Source: Marinomonas foliarum (lineage in GTDB: Bacteria > Pseudomonadota > Gammaproteobacteria > Pseudomonadales > Marinomonadaceae). Taken from it: DNA of 64,000 nucleotides. The DNA lies in assembly GCF_003337275.1 (NCBI RefSeq), contig NZ_QPJQ01000002.1, forward strand, positions 62,001 through 126,000, in the 5' to 3' direction. The notes under the pieces are model-generated. The model was not told where the DNA came from and searched no databases. It saw only the letters and a list, made by a program, of their open reading frames with translations. Below are positions 18,706 through 27,105 of this stretch, piece by piece (within the stretch, counting starts at the first letter, position 1; each line of letters opens with the position of its first letter). Made by a program: the position numbers and the translations under genes.

Positions 18706-19108
18706 AGTTTGCCTTTATGCACCTTAGAGAAAGCGTTGTTTGTTGTGAGCTCGAGACTGATTGCCAGAGTGTACTTTTTACTCGAATTCAGTTGTACAAG
18801 TTTACCCACATAAAGATCATTATTTAACTTGAAGTTGCTAAATAGTCGTAATTAATTTTCTTGATTCTATGGCTTAGCTGTTGATGGTTTTTAAGGATTG
18901 TTTTTGGCTAGTGTTAAAGTAATCAAATGGCGAAAATATAAGTAAGGACATTATGCTTTTTGAATCTCAAGGATTGGGCTCTATTTTTCCATGGATACAG
19001 AGAGAAAAAAGCTCAGTAAACTGTGTTCCATGTGAAACATTTTACTGAACTTATTAATAAAACCTTCATTATCTCAATAACTTGACTGTGCCCATATGCG
19101 GCTAGGAG
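18706..19108. other. AT-rich intergenic spacer between rsmB and trkA
   Basis: About 400 bases without a convincing gene. It presumably contains the trkA promoter. The only distinct element is a parS-like 16-mer at 19024. A short open stretch from the ATG at 18953 has no homology that I recognise. Confidence 0.5.
19024..19039. other. parS-like site 1
   Basis: This 16-mer matches 14 of 16 positions of the ParB-binding consensus TGTTTCACGTGAAACA. It is intergenic (rsmB-trkA). It is the weakest of three such sites within 6 kb, and parS sites in gammaproteobacteria cluster around the origin. Confidence 0.6.
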
Positions 19109-20455
19109 CTAGGATTTCTGGAGTAGGCAATAATAGAAACCATCGTGACCTTCAATGGCTGGGAATAATTGTCTACCGTGGCTAACGGGAATGCCCCACT
19201 CTAACTTAAATTCAGACGCTAAGGTATTTATCGCAACTTCTTTTGCGTCAGCTTGATTCTCAAGAAGATATTGTATCTGTTGCTCATTCTCTTCAGGCAT
19301 TAAAGAACAGGTTGCATATAACATGTAGCCGCCTGATTTTAGCGTGGTCCAAACCCTACTAAGGATTTCTCGCTGAATAAGAACAAGCTCATCGATATCT
19401 GCTGGCTTACGATTGATTTTGATGTCTGGATTCCGACGAATAACACCAGTTGCTGAGCAAGGAACGTCTAGCAGTATCTTGTCGAAATGTTCACCGTCCC
19501 ACCATGATTCTATTTCACCAGCATCGGCGCAAATCAAATGTGCGTTATAGCCTAGGCGCTGAATGTTAGACTCAATTTTCTCCATACGCCAAGGTTCTAG
19601 CTCAACGGCAGTTAGGTCGATACTATTGCCTTTTTCTAGTAGGTGTCCGGTTTTACCTCCTGGTGCTGCACAAGCGTCTAATATTTTTTCTCCTGCTTTA
19701 GGGTTCAAAATGTGCGCTGACAATTGGGCCGCTTCATCTTGCACACTTACAAAACCTTCCTCGAAATTAGGTAACTCTCCAACTCGTACTGCATTTTTGA
19801 GGTACAGAGCTGAGGTAGAAAAGTCTCCCGTGCTGGATTTTATGCCTAATTCGTTAAGCTGCTCTTGATATGTTTCACGTGAAACTCGGCTTTCATTAAC
19901 TCGAATGCACATTGGTGGATGTGTGTTACTAGCATCAACAATTTCTTCAAACTGTTCTGGCCAATGTTTAATGAATCGCTTAAGTAGCCATTTGGGCTGA
20001 TTGTATTCAACGGATGGCGTTGACTCAAGGTTCATAATAATTTCATCAGCTTCGCGTTGGTAACGTCGCAAAACGGCGTTTATTAATTTGGTTGCCCAGT
20101 CTTTTTTAAGCAGTCGGCACGACTCTACGGTTTCATGAACGGCCGCATGATCTGGCGTATTCATATAGCTTAATTGGTAAAGACCTAAAAGTAAGGCAGC
20201 ATAAAGATCTGTGTCCTTTTCTTCGAAAGGGTGAGCCAATAAATGCAAGGCGATACTGTTTAGCTTTGGGTACTGACGACAAACGCCGAAGCATAATTCT
20301 TTTAACAAGGGAATGTGTTCGCTAGCGACATCGGCTTGGCGTCGAGCAAGCTGAGTGCTAAGTGAACCTTGCTGAAGCAAAATGTTGGTGATGACCTCTA
20401 TCGCAACTTGTCGCGCACTGTGCTGGATGGATGGTGTGCTGTTAGTTTTATTCAT
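19109..20455 (-). CDS. rsmB: 16S rRNA m5C967 methyltransferase
   Basis: This 448-residue protein has an N-terminal NusB-like RNA-binding domain (about residues 10-145) and a Rossmann SAM methyltransferase domain: SAM motif LDACAAPGGKTGHLLE near 258, and two catalytic-cysteine motifs, LLDVPCSATGVIRRNPDIK and YATCSLMPEENEQQI. It methylates C967 of 16S rRNA. It overlaps fmt by four bases (ATGA), so translation is coupled. A parS-like sequence is embedded in its coding region at 19871. Confidence 0.95.
   Translation of the reverse strand: MNKTNSTPSIQHSARQVAIEVITNILLQQGSLSTQLARRQADVASEHIPLLKELCFGVCRQYPKLNSIALHLLAHPFEEKDTDLYAALLLGLYQLSYMNTPDHAAVHETVESCRLLKKDWATKLINAVLRRYQREADEIIMNLESTPSVEYNQPKWLLKRFIKHWPEQFEEIVDASNTHPPMCIRVNESRVSRETYQEQLNELGIKSSTGDFSTSALYLKNAVRVGELPNFEEGFVSVQDEAAQLSAHILNPKAGEKILDACAAPGGKTGHLLEKGNSIDLTAVELEPWRMEKIESNIQRLGYNAHLICADAGEIESWWDGEHFDKILLDVPCSATGVIRRNPDIKINRKPADIDELVLIQREILSRVWTTLKSGGYMLYATCSLMPEENEQQIQYLLENQADAKEVAINTLASEFKLEWGIPVSHGRQLFPAIEGHDGFYYCLLQKS
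19871..19886. other. parS-like site 2 (inside rsmB)
   Basis: The sequence matches the parS consensus TGTTTCACGTGAAACA at 15 of 16 positions (last base T). Many chromosomal parS sites lie inside coding genes near the origin, as here, encoding SRET in rsmB. Confidence 0.78.
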
Positions 20456-21438
20456 GCTACTTGCTCGTGTAGGCCTAGGCGTTGCCCAATTTCTAGGGCT
20501 GTTTTGTGTTTGCCATTAAGTGCGTCCTGAACTTTCATTCGCTTGCCGCCAGCAAATTGGATTTCAGAAATTAAGATAGATCCTTGCCCTGTTGCAACAA
20601 TAACTCCCTCTTTGCTAACGACTAAGATATCACCTGGCTTGGACGCTTCATCGTTAACGCTGGCAATGTGTGCGGCATGGATTTTCATCACTCCTGCAAG
20701 GCTATTTGTATAGGCTACAGGCCATGGTGACAGACCACGAATTTGGCGTTCGATCAATTCTGCCGTAGATGCCCAGTTCACCTCACCTTCTTGTTTGGTT
20801 AACTTGGCTGCGTAGCAAGTAAGGTTTTCGTCTTGCTGCTCTGAAATCAATGTGCCTGCTTTCAGTTTCTCTAGGGCTTCAATCAATGCGCTACCACCCA
20901 GAACCGCTAAGCGATCATGCAGTGTTGCAGACGTGTCTGTCGGCTTGATATCGCAGTGTGCTTTTAACAGCATGTCACCCGTATCTAAGCCCACATCCAT
21001 TTGCATAATGGTGATGCCAGTCTCGCTGTCACCAGCAATCAACGAACGATGGATAGGAGCTGCTCCGCGCCAGCGAGGCAGCAAAGAAGCATGAACATTG
21101 ATGCAACCCAGCTTTGGTGTGTCTAAGACAACTTTTGGAAGAATGATGCCATAGGCAGCAACAATCATAATGTCAGCATTTAATGCAGCAAGCTGTGCCT
21201 TGTCTTCTTCTAGCTTGAAATTTAGCGGTTGATAAACGGGAATGTCGTTGGCGATAGCAAGTTGCTTCACAGGGCTTTGAACCAATTTCTGACCGCGTCC
21301 TGCTGGGCGATCTGGCTGAGTATAAACGCCGACTATGTCATATTGCTTTTCTGATTTAGAGTCTAAGACTGCTTGCAAGCTAGCCGCTGCGAATTCTGGT
21401 GTACCAGCAAAAACGATACGAAGTGGAGAGGTTGACAT
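20452..21438 (-). CDS. fmt: Methionyl-tRNA formyltransferase
   Basis: This 328-residue protein has the N-terminal formyltransferase Rossmann domain (IVFAGTPEFAAASLQAVL), the catalytic segment INVHASLLPRWRGAAPIHRSL containing the Asn-His pair, the downstream Asp in GLDTGDML, and a C-terminal tRNA-binding OB domain from about residue 208. It formylates Met-tRNA(fMet). It is coupled to rsmB by overlap and follows def after an 85-base gap that contains a hairpin. Confidence 0.96.
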   Translation of the reverse strand: MSTSPLRIVFAGTPEFAAASLQAVLDSKSEKQYDIVGVYTQPDRPAGRGQKLVQSPVKQLAIANDIPVYQPLNFKLEEDKAQLAALNADIMIVAAYGIILPKVVLDTPKLGCINVHASLLPRWRGAAPIHRSLIAGDSETGITIMQMDVGLDTGDMLLKAHCDIKPTDTSATLHDRLAVLGGSALIEALEKLKAGTLISEQQDENLTCYAAKLTKQEGEVNWASTAELIERQIRGLSPWPVAYTNSLAGVMKIHAAHIASVNDEASKPGDILVVSKEGVIVATGQGSILISEIQFAGGKRMKVQDALNGKHKTALEIGQRLGLHEQVA

Positions 21439-21450
21439 AAAGGTTCCTTA

Positions 21451-21478
21451 ACAAAAAATCAGGCCAAAGCCTGATTTT
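21451..21478 (-). terminator. Terminator/attenuator between def and fmt
   Basis: On the minus strand a perfect 10-bp stem (AAAATCAGGC / GCCTGATTTT, 4-base loop) is followed by a run of six T. It would end or attenuate transcription from def before fmt, which is unusual because def-fmt are normally co-transcribed without a break. Confidence 0.7.
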
Positions 21479-21523
21479 ATAATACGAGTATCAATGTTCT
21501 ATTGGTTAAAAAGAGTGATCTTC

Positions 21524-22039
21524 TTAACCTTGTTTCTGAGCCAGTTTATGGGCTTTTTCTAGTTTGCTTTTAATGCGGTTACGCTTTAATGGCGACAAGT
21601 AATCAACCATCAATTTGCCATCAAGGTGATCTACTTCATGTTGCACACAAACGGCCATTAACTCATCAACTTCCAATGAGAAAGCTTTGCCGTGACGATC
21701 TAACGCATTGACGCGCACTTTAGCTGCACGATAAATGTGCTCGTAAAAGCCCGGGACAGATAAACAACCTTCTTGAAATTCGTTGGCTTCGTCGTCTAAT
21801 ACTTCAAACTCTGGATTTATAAAAACGATCGGCTCGTTACGTTCTTCAGAGAAATCCATTACAACGAGACGGTAATGATAGTCCACTTGTGTCGCCGCCA
21901 AGCCCAAGCCATTTTCGTCGTACATGGTATCTAACATGTCGTCGATTTGAGTTTGTAGCTCAGCAGTGAATTCGGTAATAGGTTCAGCAACTTTGCGTAA
22001 GCGTTTGTCTGGGTATTCAAGTACAGTTAAAACAGCCAT
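21524..22039 (-). CDS. def: Peptide deformylase
   Basis: From ATG 22039 (GGA nine bases upstream) the protein has 171 residues, the normal size. All three metal-site motifs are present: [15 protein letters not shown] with the metal Cys, and QHEVDHLDG (HExxH). It removes the N-formyl group from nascent proteins. A longer in-frame start at 22090 would add 17 non-conserved residues. It is divergent from dprA. Confidence 0.96.
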   Translation of the reverse strand: MAVLTVLEYPDKRLRKVAEPITEFTAELQTQIDDMLDTMYDENGLGLAATQVDYHYRLVVMDFSEERNEPIVFINPEFEVLDDEANEFQEGCLSVPGFYEHIYRAAKVRVNALDRHGKAFSLEVDELMAVCVQHEVDHLDGKLMVDYLSPLKRNRIKSKLEKAHKLAQKQG

Positions 22040-22272
22040 GATCTTTTCCAACGATGTGTCTTTGTTCATGAGTGGAGACGTTCTCCCCAACCCTTTTCAT
22101 TCTGTCTATTGTAACGCAAGTCTGGCTATTGAGCAGTCTTCTCGTGGCGGTTTTTTGGCCAATATGATTGAATAGCCTCAATAGCCAAATACTATTTATT
22201 TTTGGTTCAATATTTTTGTTAACTGTTTGGGCAAGGAATGCTCAAGATTTATTCGCAAGGAAGCTGTTTATC

Positions 22273-23544
22273 ATGTCGATTTCTAATGCCTCAGGTTTGT
22301 CCAAAACCGATTGGCTATGCTTGAGTTTCTTGTCTGGCATAGGACCATCTCGTTTATCACGTCTTTATACTTACCTCAGTCAACTGGATCAGCCTTCATC
22401 GACAGATGAACTGGACACTATATCTTTGTTCAACCGATCTGATGAGGCAGGTTCTACTCAGGCAATTACGTATGATTTACTGATTGCTCTTAAATGGCCA
22501 GAGATTACTGCCCGTGAAGCGATGGCTTATTTTTCTGCCGGGACTCTTAACAAGGAACAGGAAGACAAGCGTGATGAATCGTTAGCTTGGCTTGAAGGTC
22601 ACAATCACCACTTGGTGCTGCAAGAAGATGGCTTCTATCCAGCTGCACTGAAAGAAATTACTGTTGCCCCCGCTTTTCTTTATGTGGAAGGTAATCCTGA
22701 AATATTGGCACTGCCAAAAATAGGCATTGTTGGTGCGCGTAAATGCAGTCGTTATGGGCGAGATATCACCTTGCAATTTGCCGAACAATTATCTGATTGT
22801 GGTATTTGTGTTGTCAGTGGTGGTGCAATGGGTGTTGATACGGCTGCTCATCAGGGGGCGTTAAAAAGCAAAACCACACCGACTATTGCAGTGATGGGGA
22901 CGGGCTTATTTCATCGCTACCCGAACCATAACCGCCAGATGTTTAATGAAATCCTAGAGCAAGGTGGTGCATTAGTGAGTGAATACCCACTATCAACTAG
23001 TCCTAGGCCGCATCTGTTCCCTCCTAGAAATCGAATTATTAGTGGCTTAAGTATGGGCGTGCTAGTGTCAGAAGCCTCGATAAAGAGCGGTTCTCTAATT
23101 AGTGCCAGTTATGCAGTGCAGCAGAATCGAGAAGTGTTTGCTCTCCCCGGCCGTTTGATTGACCCGCATTCTGAGGGCTGTCATCAACTGATTCGACAGG
23201 GTGCGACTCTAGTTCGTCATGTGGACGATATTTTATCTGAGTGCTCTGGGCTACCGGTATTATCCGAGAAAATAAGCGAGAAAAAGCCCTATTCACAAAG
23301 TAGCAATCAACATATTGATATTGCGCCGAGAATTTCTTCAGGCCGATTTAATCCTTTGCCGGAATCTACATCCGATAATGCGAAAGCTGTCATTGCCGTA
23401 ATAGAGCAAGAAGCCCAAGCGATGGATTTTGATGCTTTGATTCGCCATACCAAAATGGATGCGGGACTGATGATGCAGGTATTAATGGAGTTGGAACTGG
23501 TGGGTTGTGTAGAAAATCGAGAAGGTCTTTATTGCCGGAGTTGA
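22273..23544 (+). CDS. dprA: DNA-processing protein A (RecA loader for incoming ssDNA)
   Basis: From ATG 22273 (AAGGAAG upstream) the protein has 423 residues. It has an N-terminal SAM-like helical region, the Rossmann-like DprA core (VGARKCSRYGRDITLQFAEQ, SGGAMGVDTAAHQGAL, PPRNRIISGLS), and a C-terminal winged helix from about residue 355. DprA loads RecA on transforming DNA. It is divergent from def. The LysM-domain gene often found between def and dprA in gammaproteobacteria is not seen here; the 233-base spacer is non-coding. Confidence 0.93.
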   Translation: MSISNASGLSKTDWLCLSFLSGIGPSRLSRLYTYLSQLDQPSSTDELDTISLFNRSDEAGSTQAITYDLLIALKWPEITAREAMAYFSAGTLNKEQEDKRDESLAWLEGHNHHLVLQEDGFYPAALKEITVAPAFLYVEGNPEILALPKIGIVGARKCSRYGRDITLQFAEQLSDCGICVVSGGAMGVDTAAHQGALKSKTTPTIAVMGTGLFHRYPNHNRQMFNEILEQGGALVSEYPLSTSPRPHLFPPRNRIISGLSMGVLVSEASIKSGSLISASYAVQQNREVFALPGRLIDPHSEGCHQLIRQGATLVRHVDDILSECSGLPVLSEKISEKKPYSQSSNQHIDIAPRISSGRFNPLPESTSDNAKAVIAVIEQEAQAMDFDALIRHTKMDAGLMMQVLMELELVGCVENREGLYCRS

Positions 23545-23584
23545 ACGGGCACTACTGACCTTCTCTTGAGCGTCGAGCTATTAG

Positions 23585-24001
23585 TTAGATGTCGCTAAAG
23601 ATATCTTTCTTAAGTTGTTTAATATCGCGACGCTCTTTTTTATTTGGTTTATGGTCGGACATGATTCGGCCGCCGAAGGATTTGTTTTCAAGAGCGCGTT
23701 TTTCTCGTTTTGCGATCGATGCCGCTGTTTCTTCATATAACAGTTGAGCCTCTGGCGCACCACGGCGCTGTTCGCTAACCGCTTTGACTTCGACGACCTT
23801 TTCGTCCCAACCAAGACGTATACCAACTAAGGCGCCAACTTCCACATTCCGACTGGCTTTACCCTTGCTGCCGTTATAAGACACCTTGCCACCATCGATT
23901 GCGTCTTTACAAAGTGAACGCGTTTTATAAAAACGTGCAGCCCAAAGCCACTTATCTAAACGAACGGCTTGTGGTGCCGACTGCTTTTCTGGTTTACTCA
24001 T
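23585..24001 (-). CDS. hslR: Heat-shock protein 15, S4-domain RNA-binding protein
   Basis: This 138-residue protein begins with an S4 RNA-binding domain (VRLDKWLWAARFYKTRSLCKDAI) and ends in a basic, Lys/Arg-rich tail, as in Hsp15. Hsp15 binds 50S subunits that carry stalled nascent chains and helps recycle them. It converges with dprA across 40 bases with no obvious terminator, and is divergent from cysQ. Confidence 0.9.
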   Translation of the reverse strand: MSKPEKQSAPQAVRLDKWLWAARFYKTRSLCKDAIDGGKVSYNGSKGKASRNVEVGALVGIRLGWDEKVVEVKAVSEQRRGAPEAQLLYEETAASIAKREKRALENKSFGGRIMSDHKPNKKERRDIKQLKKDIFSDI

Positions 24002-24045
24002 AAAGAATGCGTTGATCCTATTCTGTTGTCATATTTGAGGCTGTT

Positions 24046-24894
24046 ATGCAGGACGTTAGTAGACACCCAATTTTCCAAGCTCTCCAAAAAATCATACACG
24101 ATGCTGCTGATGCGATCATGGATATTTATCAACGTGCTGATTTAGGGATTGAACAAAAAACGGATGACAGTCCTGTCACTGCGGCAGATCTTGCGGCCCA
24201 CAGAGTTATTCTAGCAGGTTTGCAGGCATTGACGCCTACTATTCCAGTTCTGTCCGAAGAAGGCATTGTAACGTACGAAGAGCGCTCTCAATGGCCTATG
24301 TTATGGATTGTCGACCCTCTAGATGGTACCAAAGAATTCATCAAGCGTAATGGCGAATTCAGTATTAATATTGCCTTGGTTGAAAACGGCGCGCCGATTC
24401 TTGGCGTGGTGTACTTACCTACTACAACTGAAGGCTATTTTGGTGTGACTCAGTCATGGAAAGATTTACCAGTAGGCGCCTTTAAATGGCAAGGTGATGA
24501 ATACGAAAGCATCAATGTTCGCGAACCACGCGAACCTATCATTGCCATGACAAGCCGAAGTCACGGCCCTGCTCTTCCCGCCTCGCTGAAAAATAAATTA
24601 AAGCAAAGTTACGAGCAAGTGCGAGAGTTGCCAAAAGGCAGTTCAATCAAAGGCTGTCGAATTGCGGAAGGCATTGCCGATTTGCATCTGCGTCGTGGCC
24701 CAACCAGTGAATGGGACACCGCCGCTCAACAAGCCATCATCGAAGCCGCTGGCGGAATGCTCGTCACCCCGGATGGAAAGCCCTTTCGTTACAACCAAAG
24801 AGAAACCCTACTCAACGGTCACTTCTTTGTATCGGGGGCTGAACTTGCTCCGTATGTGATGAACTGGTATCTAGAAAACGAGGAAGAAGAGTAA
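24046..24894 (+). CDS. cysQ: 3'(2'),5'-bisphosphate nucleotidase
   Basis: This 282-residue member of the lithium-sensitive inositol-monophosphatase superfamily has the metal-binding motif DPLDGTKEFIKRNGEFS, the preceding EEG motif (LSEEGI), and the C-terminal WDTAAQQAIIEAAGG. It converts PAP to AMP and so protects sulfate assimilation. GAGG lies before the ATG. The stop codon lies at the edge of a strong hairpin. Confidence 0.93.
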   Translation: MQDVSRHPIFQALQKIIHDAADAIMDIYQRADLGIEQKTDDSPVTAADLAAHRVILAGLQALTPTIPVLSEEGIVTYEERSQWPMLWIVDPLDGTKEFIKRNGEFSINIALVENGAPILGVVYLPTTTEGYFGVTQSWKDLPVGAFKWQGDEYESINVREPREPIIAMTSRSHGPALPASLKNKLKQSYEQVRELPKGSSIKGCRIAEGIADLHLRRGPTSEWDTAAQQAIIEAAGGMLVTPDGKPFRYNQRETLLNGHFFVSGAELAPYVMNWYLENEEEE

Positions 24895-24910
24895 GCGTTA
24901 CTCTTCTTCC
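24882..24910. terminator. Hairpin overlapping the cysQ stop codon
   Basis: A perfect 13-bp stem (GGAAGAAGAGTAA and its complement, 3-base loop) includes the cysQ stop codon. Only a weak pyrimidine tract follows, so it may work as a 3'-end stabiliser or terminator. Confidence 0.65.
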
Positions 24911-24946
24911 ACTTGCTCTATTCCTTACCTAAACGCCTTATCTGAT

Positions 24947-24962
24947 TGTTTCACGTGAAAAA
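24947..24962. other. parS-like site 3
   Basis: This 16-mer matches TGTTTCACGTGAAACA at 15 of 16 positions (A at position 15). It is intergenic, between cysQ and a TetR-type gene. Confidence 0.78.
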
Positions 24963-25025
24963 ATTATAATTAAATACAGTATGATCTATCGTGAACGTCC
25001 GCACTGAAAAAATCCTATGTGAGCC

Positions 25026-25604
25026 TTATACTGTGCTGTTGAGTCGGTTGACGATGCGTTCTTGGGCGCGTTTTAAGAAGTCGTTTTGCAGTGGTTGCGC
25101 AAAAGAGCGTGCAATGGCGACGGTTCCCACTAATGAAACCACTGTCTCTTCCGCTAGTGATTCGGCTTCTTTGTTGCCGCGTTTTTTTAGGATTTCAGTA
25201 AGACGTTCGACTAGGCTATCAAAACACGCTTGGTAGGCTTGGCGAACTTTCTCTTCTTTGTGAGCGGCGTCTGTGACTAAAAACTCCAATGGCGATGGGT
25301 GTTCTTTGTCATTTCGTCCCCAGCTAAGGTAGCGAGTCACTAGTGCCTTGATATGGGTTTCTTTTCCTTCGGTCTGTTTGTCGTCCCTCGCCCAAAAAGC
25401 GTTGGAGGTAGCGAATTGCATGGCCGCTTCATATAAGCTGCTCTTACCAGAAAAATGCGCATAGAACGCACCGTGCGTCATGTTGGCTTTTTTCATAATT
25501 TGATTCAGCGTGACGCGATCAAAGCCATGGGAGCAAAATAGTTTTGCTGCCGCTTGTAATATTCGTTGTCTAGTTTGTTCTTTGTGTCTTGGCGTGTAAG
25601 ACAT
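25026..25604 (-). CDS. TetR/AcrR family transcriptional regulator
   Basis: This 192-residue protein has a TetR helix-turn-helix at about residues 10-55 (LNQIMKKANMTHGAFYAHFSGK) and a ligand domain whose C-terminal part resembles the AcrR/YcdC group. It is divergent from a stand-alone KAS II gene 132 bases away, so control of that gene is likely. I see no clear palindromic operator in the spacer. Confidence 0.87.
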   Translation of the reverse strand: MSYTPRHKEQTRQRILQAAAKLFCSHGFDRVTLNQIMKKANMTHGAFYAHFSGKSSLYEAAMQFATSNAFWARDDKQTEGKETHIKALVTRYLSWGRNDKEHPSPLEFLVTDAAHKEEKVRQAYQACFDSLVERLTEILKKRGNKEAESLAEETVVSLVGTVAIARSFAQPLQNDFLKRAQERIVNRLNSTV

Positions 25605-25736
25605 AGTTAACTAAACCTCCTCGTTGACTGACACTTTCTTCGATTATAAATCGGATTCTAAATATTATCTTGATCATATATAGACTCACTCTAGCATGGT
25701 GACTTTCTTTCTGCTGAAACTTAAGAGGGTTATCTC

Positions 25737-27005
25737 ATGTCGCTTAAAGAACGAATTGTTATTACTGGTATGGGTTTGGTGTCACCGCTGGGTTTAGGCG
25801 TGGCTTCGGTTTGGGATAGGTTGATTCGCGGTGAATCTGGTATTCGCTCATTACCAACGACTTTATCGGAAGGGCTAAATACGCACATTGCGGGGCAAGT
25901 TCCTAGCCAGACAGAGCAAGAAAATGGTTTGAACGAGTCTGACTATTTGTCCCCTAAGGATCGAAAACGCGTTGATCTATTTACCTTATTTGCTCTTGCT
26001 GCTGCCGAAGAAGCCTTAACACAGGCCAACTGGCGACCAATGACTGCTGAAGACCAGGAAGCCACCGCTATCATCATTGCAACGGGGATTGGCGGTTTGC
26101 CAACCATTACTCAAGCGCACACGACATTAATAGAGCAAGGTGCACGACGTTTGTCGCCATTTACGGTTCCTGCCTTTCTTGCCAATCTTGCGGCGGGTAA
26201 CGTTTCGATTAAATATGGATTCAAAGGACCAATAGGTACGCCAGTAACAGCGTGTGCCGCGGGCGTGCAAGCGATTGGTGATGCTATGCGCTTGTTGCGT
26301 ACGGGTGAAGCGAAAGTGGCTCTGGCGGGCGGTACGGAAGCCTGTATTGATCCTTTGTCTCTGGCTGGCTTTGGTGCCTTGAAGGCGCTTTCTACGAGAA
26401 ATGAGGATCCTGAAAAAGCGTCTCGCCCTTTTGATAAAGATCGCGAAGGCTTTGTCATGGGCGAAGGTGCAGGCTTAGTTGTGCTCGAAACGCTTGAGCA
26501 TGCTTTGGCTCGCGGTGCCACACCATTGGCGGAGGTTGTTGGCTATGGCACCAGTGGTGATGCTTACCATCTGACATCTGGCCCAGAAGACGGCAACGGT
26601 GCTGCCCGTGCGATGCAAACAGCGCTTAAAATGGCTGGCATTTCTGCGGATCAAATTGGCTATGTGAATGCTCATGCTACGTCGACGCCAGTGGGCGATC
26701 GTGGTGAGATAAACGCTTTGCGTCGAGTGTTTGGAGATAAGGTGACAAAGGTTGCGATTTCATCGACGAAATCTGCCACGGGTCATTTGCTAGGTGCTGC
26801 CGGTGGCGTAGAAACTATCTTCAGTGCGCAGGCGCTAATATCAGGCATCTTGCCACCGACACTAAACCTTGAAAATCCAGAAGACAGTATGGCGGATTTG
26901 GATCTTATCCCATTGGTTTCACGAGAAAAAAGTGTTGAATATGTATTATGTAATGGCTTTGGTTTTGGTGGCGTAAACGCAGCGATTATCTTGAAGCGTT
27001 ACTAA
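25737..27005 (+). CDS. 3-oxoacyl-ACP synthase II-type condensing enzyme
   Basis: This 422-residue KAS II-type protein has the nucleophile Cys in VTACAAGVQAIGDAM (about residue 173), catalytic His in NAHATSTPVGD, the Lys/His pair in SSTKSATGHLLGAAGG, and the glycine-rich C-terminal CNGFGFGGVNAA. It extends acyl-ACP by two carbons. It is not in a fab cluster and has no acpP neighbour, so it is probably a second, regulated copy, for example for membrane unsaturation or a fatty-acid-derived product. GAGG lies before the ATG and a terminator follows. Confidence 0.9.
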   Translation: MSLKERIVITGMGLVSPLGLGVASVWDRLIRGESGIRSLPTTLSEGLNTHIAGQVPSQTEQENGLNESDYLSPKDRKRVDLFTLFALAAAEEALTQANWRPMTAEDQEATAIIIATGIGGLPTITQAHTTLIEQGARRLSPFTVPAFLANLAAGNVSIKYGFKGPIGTPVTACAAGVQAIGDAMRLLRTGEAKVALAGGTEACIDPLSLAGFGALKALSTRNEDPEKASRPFDKDREGFVMGEGAGLVVLETLEHALARGATPLAEVVGYGTSGDAYHLTSGPEDGNGAARAMQTALKMAGISADQIGYVNAHATSTPVGDRGEINALRRVFGDKVTKVAISSTKSATGHLLGAAGGVETIFSAQALISGILPPTLNLENPEDSMADLDLIPLVSREKSVEYVLCNGFGFGGVNAAIILKRY

Positions 27006-27040
27006 TCTATAGGGCAATTTATCGAGTAAACTGAAACAAA

Positions 27041-27073
27041 AAAGGCGACTCAATGTGTATGAGTCGCCTTTTT
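27041..27073. terminator. Bidirectional terminator, fabF-like / TRAP
   Basis: A 12-bp stem (AAAGGCGACTCA / TGAGTCGCCTTT, 7-base loop) has T runs on both strands and lies between the convergent KAS II gene and the TRAP permease gene. Confidence 0.88.
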
Positions 27074-27105
27074 AATATCGTTGTTCTTCGTGTGTATTAT
27101 TGGTT

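Noticed and set aside
22168-22272. N-terminal hydrophobic extension of DprA
   Set aside because: DprA is cytosolic and ATG 22273 has a good AAGGAAG site at the right distance.
26915-26930. Fourth parS-like site in the KAS II gene
   Set aside because: Only 13 of 16 matches, with a change in the central half-sites; too weak to list as a feature.
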